Shown: piece after piece, positions 30,207 to 40,124 of the stretch
Numbering within the stretch: position 1 is the stretch's first letter
Layout of the letters: every line of letters starts with the position of its first letter
Source of the DNA: CAVQBP01 sp963782475
Lineage (GTDB): Bacteria; Bacteroidota; Ignavibacteria; Ignavibacteriales; Ignavibacteriaceae
Assembly (NCBI GenBank): GCA_963782475.1
Contig: CAWAJW010000014.1
Coordinates: 62,001 to 126,000, forward strand
DNA length: 64,000 bases
Direction: 5' to 3'
Notes under the pieces: model-generated
Told to the model about the DNA's origin: nothing
Database searches by the model: none
Seen by the model: the letters and a program-made list of their open reading frames with translations, nothing else
Program-made: the position numbers and the translations under genes

Positions 30207-30874
30207 TAATTGCAATCCATCAGCCGAATTATTTACCATATCTTGGTTTCTTTGATAAAATGTTAAAAGCAGATCATTTTGTTATTTTGGATGATGCGCA
30301 ATTCTCTAAAGGCGATTTTCACAACAGGAATAGAATAAACACAGCTGCCGGCCCTAAATGGCTCACAATCCCTGTTAAAGGAACTTTCATGCCGATTAAT
30401 GATATTGTAATAAATAAAGACCATAAGTTCTCAGGAATGAAATGGTCTGAATATCACCTTAAGCTGATAAAGGAGAATTACTTAAAAACAAAGTTTTTTG
30501 AAACTTTATTTTCCCTTTTGGAAGAGATTTACAAACAGGAATATGAAAAATTGTTAGAAGTAAATCTCGCCCTGATATTTTTATTAAAAAAATTATTTGA
30601 AATAAAAACACCTGTTTCTCTATCAAGCGAGCTCGGAATAAGAAGTTTATCTACCCGGCGCCTGATCGATATATGTAATTATTTTTCTGCCGAAACTTAC
30701 CTCTCCGGTAAATCCGGGCAGAATTATATGGATCTAAGTTTGTTTGAAAAAAATAATATTAACGTTCTGATCCAGGATTTTAAACATCCTGTTTATAACC
30801 AGGGATTTAATCGTTTTGAAAAGAATTTATCTTCAATTGATGTGTTTTTTAATGCAGGAAATATTTTGGAATAA
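30203..30874 (+). CDS. WbqC-family protein
   Basis: 223 residues. It begins IIAIHQPNYLPYLGFFDKM, the opening of the WbqC family, and continues FVILDDAQFSKGDFHNRNRI and WLTIPVKG. WbqC-like proteins recur in O-antigen and other surface-polysaccharide loci; some are proposed to be transferases, but the reaction is not settled. It overlaps the upstream GT2 by four bases. Confidence 0.88.
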   Translation: MIIAIHQPNYLPYLGFFDKMLKADHFVILDDAQFSKGDFHNRNRINTAAGPKWLTIPVKGTFMPINDIVINKDHKFSGMKWSEYHLKLIKENYLKTKFFETLFSLLEEIYKQEYEKLLEVNLALIFLLKKLFEIKTPVSLSSELGIRSLSTRRLIDICNYFSAETYLSGKSGQNYMDLSLFEKNNINVLIQDFKHPVYNQGFNRFEKNLSSIDVFFNAGNILE

Positions 30875-30877
30875 TAT

Positions 30878-31510
30878 ATGGGAAACAAAGTAATTGCAAT
30901 CGGAGCTCATCCTGATGATATAGAAATCGGTGCTGCAGGAACCATAAAAAAATTTGCAAATGGCGGTGCTGAAGTCTTTTTCCTGATAGCGACATACGGG
31001 GAAAATTCCCACCCTGCACCTGCTTTGCAGAGAGAGCAGAGGAAAAGGGAAAGCATATTAAGTGCAGAATATTTAGGAGTTAAACAAATATATTTTCTCG
31101 ACCTGTGTGATACAAAAATTGAACATAACGGATTAACTGTTAGTGCCATTGAAAAATATATAAATCTCCTGGGACCAAATTTTGTTTTAACCCATACAAA
31201 GGAAGATGGTCATCAGGATCATAAAAACCTGGCTTTTTCAACTATTTCTGCCTGTCGCCGAAAGAAAATAAATATACTTCATTATGAAACACCCTCTACC
31301 GCACAAACATTTTTACCAACATTATATTCGGACATCTCGGATACAATTCAATATAAACTTGAGACCTTAAAAATGTTTGTAAGCCAGAATCATAAGAACT
31401 ATTTAAACCCCGAAGCTATAAAAGGTCTTTCTCAATACCGGGGATATACTTCAGGGTCTGAATATGCGGAAGGATTTGAAGTTTCAAAATTTTATTTAAA
31501 TGATTTTTAA
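30878..31510 (+). CDS. PIG-L/LmbE-family deacetylase
   Basis: 210 residues. The zinc site is typical: AIGAHPDDIEIGAAGTI (AHPDD) near the N-terminus and THTKEDGHQDHKNL near residue 108. These enzymes remove N-acetyl groups from GlcNAc-type sugars on lipids or small molecules. In this cluster it most likely deacetylates a sugar of the glycan being built. Spacing to WbqC is three bases. Confidence 0.9.
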   Translation: MGNKVIAIGAHPDDIEIGAAGTIKKFANGGAEVFFLIATYGENSHPAPALQREQRKRESILSAEYLGVKQIYFLDLCDTKIEHNGLTVSAIEKYINLLGPNFVLTHTKEDGHQDHKNLAFSTISACRRKKINILHYETPSTAQTFLPTLYSDISDTIQYKLETLKMFVSQNHKNYLNPEAIKGLSQYRGYTSGSEYAEGFEVSKFYLNDF

Positions 31511-32075
31511 AGCAATGGAAAGTATAGATTACCATAATTTTGTCGACACTGAATTGTTTAAGAAGAACTTCCGAATCATTCAGATTACGGAGAAATTGCT
31601 CAATAATAGATTAAACGAAATCGCCGGATTTGTTAATTCAATCAGAAAAGAATATAGCTTATTATATGGATGGCAAGAGGAGACTATCGATTATTTTATA
31701 AACCCGATGGTTAGAAAATTTGAATTCTCATTTATAATTGAAGAAAAAGATCTTAAAGAAATTGCTTTTGCAAGTTTTGCGTCGATATACGGTGATTTTG
31801 TTCATCATCATTTCTCCTATGCTGGAAAAATATACAGGAATTTAGGCTTATCGAAATTGCATATAATAAAGCTTTGTCAAACGTCTCTTGATCGGAATTT
31901 TAAGAAACTTGAAGCATATGCACCAAAAAATAATTCTAATTCAATAAGGCTGCTTTTAAAATTAGGATATGAAATTGAAGGCTTAAGAAATTTAAATGAA
32001 CTTTTTTTAATTGCTGATTTGAAGAAAGTCAGGGATTCAGCATATAATCTTTTTTTAAAAAATTATCGGGAATAA
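31500..32075 (+). CDS. GNAT-like acetyltransferase
   Basis: 191 residues; either the ATG at 31500 (overlapping the deacetylase gene) or the one at 31515 could be the start. The centre reads FIIEEKDLKEIAFASFASIY and then YRNLGLSKLHIIKLCQTSLD, a weak GNAT motif A, ending with NSNSIRLLLKLGYEIEGLR, the usual GNAT C-terminal helix-strand. Next to a deacetylase it may re-acylate an amino sugar; this is inference. Confidence 0.6.
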   Translation: MIFKAMESIDYHNFVDTELFKKNFRIIQITEKLLNNRLNEIAGFVNSIRKEYSLLYGWQEETIDYFINPMVRKFEFSFIIEEKDLKEIAFASFASIYGDFVHHHFSYAGKIYRNLGLSKLHIIKLCQTSLDRNFKKLEAYAPKNNSNSIRLLLKLGYEIEGLRNLNELFLIADLKKVRDSAYNLFLKNYRE

Positions 32076-32090
32076 AGTTATAAAAATATT

Positions 32091-33206
32091 ATGAATATTA
32101 GTAATCTGATTACTGCATTAATGCCTGATAAAAATAAGACTGATTTTTTAAAATTGTGTTTAAATGAATTTTCATTTCAGCAATATCAGGAATTAAATTA
32201 TACAGATTTATTAAAGAGGATAAAAAATGAAAAAGACGGATTTAAAAGGTTGCTGCCTCTTTTATATTTCAATCTTAAAAAGAATGGAATAGAACCGGGA
32301 AATAATTACAATGCTTATTTAAAAACTGCTTATGTCCGTGAAGAATTAAGAAGCAGTACATTTAGAAATATTCTTCGCAGAACAATTCAATTATTGTTAA
32401 ATGAAAAGTGTGAATTTATTTTATTAAACGGTGCAGCTCTTGCGGAACCAATTTATGAAAATTGGAATATCAGGCATTGCCATGATATTGATATTTTAGT
32501 TAAAGATAATTCCCTGGAAGTTATAACTTCAATATTGACATATAACAATTTCAAAAAAGAAATGGATATTCAGGAAAAAGGAATAAGGAGAATTATATTA
32601 AAGGATAGTTCGGGCTTAACGATGACTCTAAATAACAAACTATTCAGCCGTTCTTTTTACAATAAAAATATTAATGCTTTTTGGGATCGAGCCTCTATAA
32701 AAAAAATAGCCGATCTTAATGTTTTTACCTTATCGGATGCGGATGCATTATTCCATATACTTGGTAAAGCTTTTACAAACTACTTTTTCTCCTTACAATG
32801 GGCAGCTGATAGCGTTTTTTTGATAAGTAAAACAAATATTGAGTGGGATCTTTTTTACGAAAGCGTAGTTAACAATGGTTTATCAATCTCCATTTTACCA
32901 ATGGTCAGATATTTAAAACAAGAATATAATGTGGATATCCCCTATTCAATTTTTAAAAATCTTGAAAAAGCAGCCGGTGATGCAAAGCCCTTAGAAGAGG
33001 AAGCCGCTTTATTTAATGCAACTAATGGAATGAGGAGCGGGTTTCTTAGATTAATTCATAAAACAAAAAATTGGAATGAAAAACTTTTTATTATCCGGTT
33101 TGGACTTTTTCCATCAAAAGTTTTGCTGGAATGGAATGGTAATTCTGCTTTTAAAATAAATTTAAATCATTTAAAAAGAATCTTATCCTTCAATAAAAAT
33201 GGTTAA
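32091..33206 (+). CDS. NTP_transf_5-type nucleotidyltransferase-like protein (first of two)
   Basis: 371 residues. The region FILLNGAALAEPIYENWNIR followed by HCHDIDILVKDNSL matches the minimal nucleotidyltransferase core of the NTP_transf_5 family (hG...K/G, then D-hD-h metal ligands). The rest is helical. Such proteins accompany HprK-like and PqqD-like genes in peptide or glycan clusters, and their substrate is unknown. It overlaps the second copy by eight bases. Confidence 0.75.
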   Translation: MNISNLITALMPDKNKTDFLKLCLNEFSFQQYQELNYTDLLKRIKNEKDGFKRLLPLLYFNLKKNGIEPGNNYNAYLKTAYVREELRSSTFRNILRRTIQLLLNEKCEFILLNGAALAEPIYENWNIRHCHDIDILVKDNSLEVITSILTYNNFKKEMDIQEKGIRRIILKDSSGLTMTLNNKLFSRSFYNKNINAFWDRASIKKIADLNVFTLSDADALFHILGKAFTNYFFSLQWAADSVFLISKTNIEWDLFYESVVNNGLSISILPMVRYLKQEYNVDIPYSIFKNLEKAAGDAKPLEEEAALFNATNGMRSGFLRLIHKTKNWNEKLFIIRFGLFPSKVLLEWNGNSAFKINLNHLKRILSFNKNG

Positions 33207-34335
33207 CTCTGAAGAATATCTAAAGTTTTCGGATGAAAAATTATTATTGTTGAAATCGGCATTATTGAATGGGGAAGATTGCATAAACAGCTGGAATAAT
33301 TTTTTATCTAATTTCAATTTTGAAAAAACTGACCCGGTTTGTAATAAGCTTTCCCCTCTTTTATATATAAATCTGAAAAAACATAAAATTGAAACTCCTT
33401 TATTAGCGGAATTAAAGAAGATATACAATTTAACATGGTATAAGAATAAATTGCTGTTTAATAAAATGTTCATGGCTATTGAAGCGTTGACTGATACCGG
33501 AATTAAAAGCATTCCTTTAAAAGGTATGGCTTTAACATTGGCATTCTATAAAGATTTTGGTTTAAGGCTAATGAATGATTTTGATTTATTAGTCCCTAAA
33601 GAAAAAATCAGGGGGTCAGTTGAAATATTATTTAAACTAGAATATTATCCATTAAATAATTTTAACTTCCAGGAAAAATATCTTCAAATAAATAATTCCT
33701 ATACATTCATTGGAAAAGACGGTAATGAATTTGATTTACACTGGCATATATTATTTGAATCCTGCGATTCACAAACCGATGAAATATTATCGCAAAACCT
33801 TCTCCCGACAAATGTTAATAATAAAATAATAAATGTATTAAGTATTGAGAATCAGCTGCTGCAGGTAATAGTTCATGGTCTCAATAACTTTACATCATCG
33901 GGCTTTCAATGGTTGGCTGATGTTATTTTTCTTTTGCAAAATTTTGGAGGGAAGATTACATGGACAAAGCTGATTGCAAACGCAGAAAAACTAAATCTTT
34001 CGCTGAGTTTATATATCGGATTTAAATTTATTAATTATGAAATAAAGCCCCTAATTCCTGAGTGGGTTCTAAATGAATTGAATTCTATAAATTTTACAAA
34101 AAATGAAAGAAGAGAGCTTGAAATAAAAACACGAGGTGGCGGACGCCGCGGACATCTATATTTATTATGGTATCATTATCTTCGAAATAAAGAATTGAAA
34201 AGATTTCCTGCATTCCCTCATTATTTTTTAATCTTTCTTCAGCACAAATGGAGCGTTAGGAAGATATGGCTCGTTCCTGTTTATTCATTTTATATAGGAA
34301 TTATCCGGCTATTTAATTTATTATCTAAACACTAA
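33199..34335 (+). CDS. NTP_transf_5-type nucleotidyltransferase-like protein (second of two)
   Basis: 378 residues. The core is more canonical than in the upstream copy: IKSIPLKGMALTLAFYKDFG, then LRLMNDFDLLVPKEKIRG with the D-x-D-L ligands, and DLHWHILFE. It is a diverged paralogue of the gene before it, so a functional pair or heterodimer is possible. Confidence 0.8.
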   Translation: MVNSEEYLKFSDEKLLLLKSALLNGEDCINSWNNFLSNFNFEKTDPVCNKLSPLLYINLKKHKIETPLLAELKKIYNLTWYKNKLLFNKMFMAIEALTDTGIKSIPLKGMALTLAFYKDFGLRLMNDFDLLVPKEKIRGSVEILFKLEYYPLNNFNFQEKYLQINNSYTFIGKDGNEFDLHWHILFESCDSQTDEILSQNLLPTNVNNKIINVLSIENQLLQVIVHGLNNFTSSGFQWLADVIFLLQNFGGKITWTKLIANAEKLNLSLSLYIGFKFINYEIKPLIPEWVLNELNSINFTKNERRELEIKTRGGGRRGHLYLLWYHYLRNKELKRFPAFPHYFLIFLQHKWSVRKIWLVPVYSFYIGIIRLFNLLSKH

Positions 34336-34366
34336 AAATTCATAAATAAGATATCCTTAATAACTT

Positions 34367-35371
34367 TTGAATAAATTTCTTACTAAAGTATTTAGTAATG
34401 TAAGCTACTTAATAATAAAGTATTTTAACTATAGAATAGATCTCAAGCTTATCTCGAAAATGAGATTACTTTCAGAAAAGAAGAGATTGAAATTTACCGG
34501 GGTAGCTAATGAAGCTGAAAAAATAATTTATTTTAGCTCAACAGAAAATTTTATCGATAATATACCTTCAATTTTTCCAATCGATACTACTGATTATCTT
34601 ATTGCTCAAAATTATCTAACCAAAGAATTTATTGCATTTCCCGGGTCCAAAATATTTTTTTCTCGTGAACCTTACATGTATTTAACTCATGAAACAGTGG
34701 TGAACCTGGAAAATGAAAACTTAAAACCTTTTTTTTATCTTTATGATGAAAAAGATATTTCAAAGAGAATGTTTTATGTCGTGTTTAATGACGATAAAGA
34801 ACGGAAAATAAAAAAACTTGAAAATATTATCGATAAAAAAAGATATAAATGCTGCTGTATTATTAATAGATATTCAGAAAAAGGAGGAAATAATCTTTTA
34901 GGAGAAAGGATTAGATTTGTAAGCGCTTTTGGCAACGATATAGACATCTTCGGTGCCGTTCCGGGAAACGAAATTAATAAATGGTCTGCATATCCTAATT
35001 ATTATGGACCAGTTAAGAATAAAATTAAAACTTTAATGAATTATAATTTTACAATTGCGTTTGAAAATACGGATCACCCTGGTTATATAACGGAAAAAAT
35101 CATACACGCATTTATTGCGGGGACAATTCCTTTATATTGGGGCGGAGGAGATTATCTTAAAGAAACTTTTCCCTCCGATACTTTTATTAATTGCAAAAAT
35201 AAAGAACCGGAGGAGATCTACTCTCTTGCAAAATCAATGAGATATGATGAAATTCTGAAATATCGAAAAAATGCTTTGAGATTCCTAAAATCTGAAGAAG
35301 CAAATAAGTTTACAAGACACTATTGGGCAGTTGAGGTCATTAAAAGACTATTAAAAAATGCCACCAATTAG
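34367..35371 (+). CDS. GT10-like (fucosyltransferase-type) glycosyltransferase
   Basis: 334 residues from a TTG at 34367; an ATG does not occur near the N-terminus. The C-terminal half has the GT10 donor site: YNFTIAFENTDHPGYITEKI, then HAFIAGTIPLYWGGGDYLKE and FINCKN. GT10 enzymes use GDP-fucose or related donors and work with inversion. It is the last gene of the 12-gene cluster and is followed by the terminator/att region at 35.5 kb. Confidence 0.82.
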   Translation: MNKFLTKVFSNVSYLIIKYFNYRIDLKLISKMRLLSEKKRLKFTGVANEAEKIIYFSSTENFIDNIPSIFPIDTTDYLIAQNYLTKEFIAFPGSKIFFSREPYMYLTHETVVNLENENLKPFFYLYDEKDISKRMFYVVFNDDKERKIKKLENIIDKKRYKCCCIINRYSEKGGNNLLGERIRFVSAFGNDIDIFGAVPGNEINKWSAYPNYYGPVKNKIKTLMNYNFTIAFENTDHPGYITEKIIHAFIAGTIPLYWGGGDYLKETFPSDTFINCKNKEPEEIYSLAKSMRYDEILKYRKNALRFLKSEEANKFTRHYWAVEVIKRLLKNATN

Positions 35372-35506
35372 TTTTTAAATCAAAATTCAAAAAAAAGATA
35401 TTTTGAATGAATCTAAAAGGAAAAGTACCTAACATTTTCTTAATTTTCTAATTTGATTTGAATTTAGTATGCATTTAGGATTTAACCATTCGTTTTAAAA
35501 ATCAAA

Positions 35507-35535
35507 AACCCCTAAAACAATAAGTTTTAAGGGTT
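35507..35535 (-). terminator. Terminator of the displaced tRNA end (left junction)
   Basis: On the minus strand AACCCTTAAAAC, a five-base loop and GTTTTAGGGGTT are followed by TTTGATTTTT. It directly follows the tRNA 3' end fragment at 35539-35604 and is probably the original chromosomal terminator of the tRNA-fMet gene, moved away by insertion of the element. Confidence 0.75.
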
Positions 35536-35538
35536 ACT

Positions 35539-35604
<66 letters not shown>

Positions 35605-35679
35605 ATAAGGACTTACAGCAACTGTGCACCTTTCTGGTCACTGTTCAGTGTGAAACAGCGCGAAGAAAGGAAAACTCAT

Positions 35680-36699
35680 ATGTTTCTTTCCAAACGCTCC
35701 AACGGTATCTACTACATCTTCGACAACATGCCAAACGGAAAACGAATCCGCATCTCCACCAGGTCCAGAACCAAAAAAGAGGCGATGAAACGATTTGCCG
35801 AACTTGCCAAAGAGCTGAAGGACAAAAAGGAAGAGAAAGAAGAGACTGTAATTCCGATTCGTTTGCAGCCATTCTCCCTTCAATATCTCAAGTATTCAAA
35901 AAGCTTTCATACCGACAAGACCACCCTCACATACAAAACCACGTTCAATGCAATGAAGGAGTATTTCGGAGACATTCTCCTCACCGACATTACAGAACAG
36001 CAGATAGAAGAATTCTTACAGCACAGAATCACCACAAGCTCACTTTACAGTGCTAGGAAAGACTTGATTAACATTAAGGCTTCATCGAATTGGGCTGTGA
36101 GAAAAAGCTACCTCCTGAAAAATCCGGCGGTAAATCTTAAACGAATAAAAGTGCCGGAGAAATTGCCCGCATATTTCAGCAAGGAAGAGTTTAAAAAGTT
36201 CCTCAAACATATCGATCGTGTGGACTTTAAGGATTTGGTGATCTTTGCTGTTCATACAGGCTTACGACAGGCAGAACTTATCAGTTTGCAAAAGTCGCAG
36301 ATCGATTTAAGAAGCAGATATCTTCTCCTCGACAACCGCAATCATATAACCAAATCAAAAAAGATCAGACGAGTACCCCTCAATTCAACTGCACTCGAAA
36401 TAGCCAAAAAGAGGATGAACGATATTTGTCCTTCAGAATACCTGTTCACAATACGAGGGGTGCCGATAAAGGGTGATTATGTTGTACGCACATTTGCCAA
36501 GTTGATTAAAAGAGCAGAACTTAACAAAGACCTGCACTTTCACTCTCTTCGACATACATTTGCTTCCTGGTTAGTTCAAAGAGGTGCAAGCATTTATGAT
36601 GTGAGTAAACTTCTCGGGCATTCTGAGATCAAGACCACAGAAATATATGCTCACCTCAGAATTGAAGACTTTCGGAATGCTGTCACTCTCCTGGAGTAA
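35680..36699 (+). CDS. Tyrosine recombinase (site-specific integrase)
   Basis: 339 residues from the ATG at 35680 (MFLSKRSNGIYYIF), where an upstream extension would run through the att site. A SAM-like core-binding domain spans about 55-135. The catalytic set is complete: Arg in HTGLRQAELI, Lys in the beta-hairpin near KSKKIRRVPL, HSLRHTFASWLVQRG (HxxR), LGHSEIKTTEIYAH with His/Trp-position His and the nucleophile Tyr. Its place 76 bases from attL makes it the integrase of this element, acting on the tRNA-fMet site. Confidence 0.95.
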   Translation: MFLSKRSNGIYYIFDNMPNGKRIRISTRSRTKKEAMKRFAELAKELKDKKEEKEETVIPIRLQPFSLQYLKYSKSFHTDKTTLTYKTTFNAMKEYFGDILLTDITEQQIEEFLQHRITTSSLYSARKDLINIKASSNWAVRKSYLLKNPAVNLKRIKVPEKLPAYFSKEEFKKFLKHIDRVDFKDLVIFAVHTGLRQAELISLQKSQIDLRSRYLLLDNRNHITKSKKIRRVPLNSTALEIAKKRMNDICPSEYLFTIRGVPIKGDYVVRTFAKLIKRAELNKDLHFHSLRHTFASWLVQRGASIYDVSKLLGHSEIKTTEIYAHLRIEDFRNAVTLLE

Positions 36700-36896
36700 T
36701 CATAATAGCCACTCAGATAATTTGATCTGGGTGGCTGTCCTACTTTCAGATACCTAGTTTATTTTCGCTTTATTTTCCAAAAACCCCTAGTTGAGTGGGA
36801 GAATTTTTGCTAGAAGTTTTAAAGCCGATATAATACCTGCCTGGGTGAAAATCCATGTCTTAATTGATGTACTAGGTAAAAAAGAGCGATGTCATT

Positions 36897-39800
36897 TTAT
36901 TCTTGAGTCACTTCATCCGCCATTAATTCTGCCTGCTTCAATACAGTGTCAATTGCCTTCTGTTGTTTATCCGGTGGATAACCATACTTCGTGAGTGTTC
37001 GTTTAACTAGCACCATTAGTTTAGCTCTAGCACTTTCACGGATCATCCAGTCGATTGTAGTATTCTTCCTTACCTTATCAGCGATTTCTCTTGCAATGGT
37101 TTTAAGAGTCTCATCTCCAAGAACCTTTACAGCACTATCATTTGTTCCCAGAGCATCATAAAAGGCGACCTCTTCTGTACTCAGACCAAGCTTTTCAGCC
37201 TCATCTACAGAAGATCTTATTTCCTGAGCTATTTTGATTAGCTCTTCAATTATCTGTGCAGTGGTAAGAAGATTGTTTTGGTATTTCTTAATAGCCTGTT
37301 CTATCATCTCAAGGAACTTCTTGCTTTTTACCAGATTTGTCCTAAGCCTCGATTTAATTTCATCATTCAATATCTTCTTCAACAACTCCAATGCAAGGTT
37401 TTTATGCTGCATTCCTTTAACTTCCAAAAGGAACTCATCAGACAGAATGGATATTTCAGGCTTTTCTATTCCGGCAGCTTCAAAAATATCCACCACTTTA
37501 TTAGAGCTTAGTGCTTCATCAATGATCATCTTAATTGCTGAATCATAATCCTTTATGGATTTGCCACCGGAACCACCTTCAAACTTTACCAGTCTTGATT
37601 TGACAGCCTGGAAGAATGCAACTTCTTCTTTTATTTCAACAGCTTTTGGATGAGGCATAGATAAAGCAAAAGCTTGACTCAGTAAATTAACCTCTCTTAT
37701 AAAACGGTTCTTTCCATCGTCAATACCTAAGATATGTTCTTCAGCTTGAAGAATTATAGACAATCTCTCTTGTGCCGTACCATTGAAGAAGCGGTTGTAA
37801 TTGAATTTAGTCTGTCCCTTATAATATGCTTCTGGTTCTTCGATTAAAATAGCCTTTCGTGATTCACTGTTTTCATTAAACATTTGCCGTACTACTTCAA
37901 GCTTTTCAATCATAACTTCAATAGCCCGTTCAATATCTTCAGTCGGATCACCTTTACCACCGGAATCAGAATAAAATGAAAGTGCCTTCTTCAAATCAGA
38001 TGCAAGCCCAAGATAATCAACAACTAAACCACCAGGTTTATCTTTGAAAACACGGTTTACTCTTGCAATAGCCTGCATTAGATTGTGTCCACGCATAGGT
38101 TTGTCAAGATACATTGTATGCAGACAGGGTACATCAAAACCGGTAAGCCACATATCGATGACAATAACCATCTTTAATGAGTCATCCGGCTCTTTCATCC
38201 TATCAGAAAGAATTCTCCGATCCTGTTTAGAAGTATGGTGCTTTGATAATTTTGGGCCGTCAGCACTTGAAGCAGTCATTACAACTTTTATAACTCCTTT
38301 TTCAAGGTCTTCATTATGCCAGTCAGGTCTTATTGCAATTATTTCATCATAGAGGTCGACAGCAATTCTACGACTCATTGTTACAATCAACGCCTTACCT
38401 TCAAATGCTTTCTGTCTTTGTTCAAAATGATTTACAATGTCCTTTGCCAAAGTCTTTAATCTCTTTTTGTTGCCGACAATAGCTTCCAGCTTAGCCCACT
38501 TTGCTTTTGCTTTTTGCTTATCGGTTATCTGAGTATCCTGCTCAAGTTCCTTATCAAACTTTTCAATAAGAGTTCGTCCTTCTTCGCTGAGATTCACTTG
38601 AGTCAAGCGGCTTTCATAATATATCCTTACAGTTGAACCATCTGCAACGGATTTTGATATATCATAGATGTCCACATAATCGCCAAAGACCTGCGGTGTA
38701 TTAATGTCTGTTCCCTCAATCGGAGTTCCCGTAAAACCAATGTAGGTTGCGTCAGGTAACGCATCACGCATATATTTTGCAAATCCATAAGCAATCCGTT
38801 GACCAATTACTTTCTTGCTTTTCTTATCGACAATATCTTTTAAAGATGCTTCAAATCCATATTGAGTGCGGTGTGCTTCATCGGCAATAACTACGATATT
38901 TCTTCTGGTTGAAAGCTGATCATAATTAGCCCTTCCAGTTTCGGGTAGAAACTTCTGAATAGTAGTGAAAACAATTCCCCCGCTTGCAACCTTCAATAAT
39001 TCCTTTAAGTTTTCCCTGCTGTCTGCTTGAACCGGTTCTTGTCTTAGCAGTTGTTTTGAAATAGCGAAGGTATCAAATAGCTGATTGTCAAGATCATTCC
39101 TATCGGTTATTACAACGATAGTTGGATTCTCCATTTCATGAGAGGTTATAAGCTTTGAAGCATAAAACACCATGCTCAAACTTTTACCTGAACCCTGTGT
39201 ATGCCAAACAACTCCACCTCTTTTATCTCCAGTCGGTCTTGATGCTTTTACGGTGGACTGCACAGCTTTATTAACGGCATAGTACTGATGATAAGCTGCC
39301 AAAATCTTTTCAGTTCTTACCTCACTTATTCCGGTTTTCGGGTCTTCCTTCTTTGTCTTTTGAAATACAATAAAGTACCTCACAAGGTCAAGTAGAGTTT
39401 TAGGATTCAGCATTCCCTTTATCAGCGTTTCTAATTGCGGAATAAATCGGGATGCTTCTTTTTCACCTTCAGCACTCTTCCAAGCCATGTACCTTTGAAA
39501 TCCGGCGGAGAGGCTTCCGGCTTTACATTCTAAACCATCAGAGATTACACAAACAGCATTATAAGTAAACAAAGAGGGGATGGCTTGCTTATAAGTTTGA
39601 ATCTGATTGTACGCTGTTTCTACTGTAGCGTTTTCATCTGCTGCATTTTTCAACTCGATAACAACAATGGGAATACCGTTTATAAAGAGTAAAACATCCG
39701 GTCTTTTATTTTGCCTATTCTCAACTATAGTGTATTGGTTAACCGCAAGAAATTGATTCCTTTCAATATTCTCGAAATCAATTAGAGCAACTTCATAACT

Positions 39801-40124
39801 TCTCTCAAACCCGTCCTCTTGATACGGTACTTTTACCTTCTCAATTAAAAGGTTATGGAACACTTCATTATTATGAAGAAGATCAGGGGAATAGTTCCGA
39901 AGAACTTGTTGAATCGCTTGTTCTTGTGCTTCTTTTGGAATATGAGGATTAATATCAGCTACAGCTTTTCGTAATCGATCAACCAAAATGATTTGTTCAA
40001 AAGATTCCCTTTCCTCATTTTCTGCACCAGGAGCTATTTCTAATCCATGAAGATACGCCCATCCAAGGGAATAAAGTTGTTCAATAGCAAAGTTTTCGAT
40101 AGTATTTTCAGTAAAAGTTTTCAT
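36897..40124 (-). CDS. hsdR: Type I restriction enzyme subunit R (HsdR)
   Basis: 1075 residues from the ATG at 40124 (MKTFTENTIENFAIEQLYSL); an in-frame codon at 40205 lies inside the Argonaute gene and is unlikely. HsdR cuts unmethylated DNA after ATP-driven translocation. The N-domain nuclease has RPDVLLFINGIPIVVIELKN (PD-(D/E)xK core). The SF2 motor has VWHTQGSGKSLSMVFYASKL (Walker A), VVIADEAHRTQYG and IGFTGTPIE, with domain 2 carrying DMWLTGFDVP and QAIARVNRVF. A DUF3387-like helical C-terminus follows (about 960-1065). Its ATG overlaps the TGA of the Argonaute gene, so the two are translationally coupled. The frame is intact. Confidence 0.95.
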   Translation of the reverse strand: MKTFTENTIENFAIEQLYSLGWAYLHGLEIAPGAENEERESFEQIILVDRLRKAVADINPHIPKEAQEQAIQQVLRNYSPDLLHNNEVFHNLLIEKVKVPYQEDGFERSYEVALIDFENIERNQFLAVNQYTIVENRQNKRPDVLLFINGIPIVVIELKNAADENATVETAYNQIQTYKQAIPSLFTYNAVCVISDGLECKAGSLSAGFQRYMAWKSAEGEKEASRFIPQLETLIKGMLNPKTLLDLVRYFIVFQKTKKEDPKTGISEVRTEKILAAYHQYYAVNKAVQSTVKASRPTGDKRGGVVWHTQGSGKSLSMVFYASKLITSHEMENPTIVVITDRNDLDNQLFDTFAISKQLLRQEPVQADSRENLKELLKVASGGIVFTTIQKFLPETGRANYDQLSTRRNIVVIADEAHRTQYGFEASLKDIVDKKSKKVIGQRIAYGFAKYMRDALPDATYIGFTGTPIEGTDINTPQVFGDYVDIYDISKSVADGSTVRIYYESRLTQVNLSEEGRTLIEKFDKELEQDTQITDKQKAKAKWAKLEAIVGNKKRLKTLAKDIVNHFEQRQKAFEGKALIVTMSRRIAVDLYDEIIAIRPDWHNEDLEKGVIKVVMTASSADGPKLSKHHTSKQDRRILSDRMKEPDDSLKMVIVIDMWLTGFDVPCLHTMYLDKPMRGHNLMQAIARVNRVFKDKPGGLVVDYLGLASDLKKALSFYSDSGGKGDPTEDIERAIEVMIEKLEVVRQMFNENSESRKAILIEEPEAYYKGQTKFNYNRFFNGTAQERLSIILQAEEHILGIDDGKNRFIREVNLLSQAFALSMPHPKAVEIKEEVAFFQAVKSRLVKFEGGSGGKSIKDYDSAIKMIIDEALSSNKVVDIFEAAGIEKPEISILSDEFLLEVKGMQHKNLALELLKKILNDEIKSRLRTNLVKSKKFLEMIEQAIKKYQNNLLTTAQIIEELIKIAQEIRSSVDEAEKLGLSTEEVAFYDALGTNDSAVKVLGDETLKTIAREIADKVRKNTTIDWMIRESARAKLMVLVKRTLTKYGYPPDKQQKAIDTVLKQAELMADEVTQE

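Noticed and set aside
24547..35371. A lasso-peptide cluster
   Set aside because: Although PqqD, HprK-like and NTase genes match lasso tailoring, the cyclase (asparagine synthase-like), the protease and a precursor are missing from the run.
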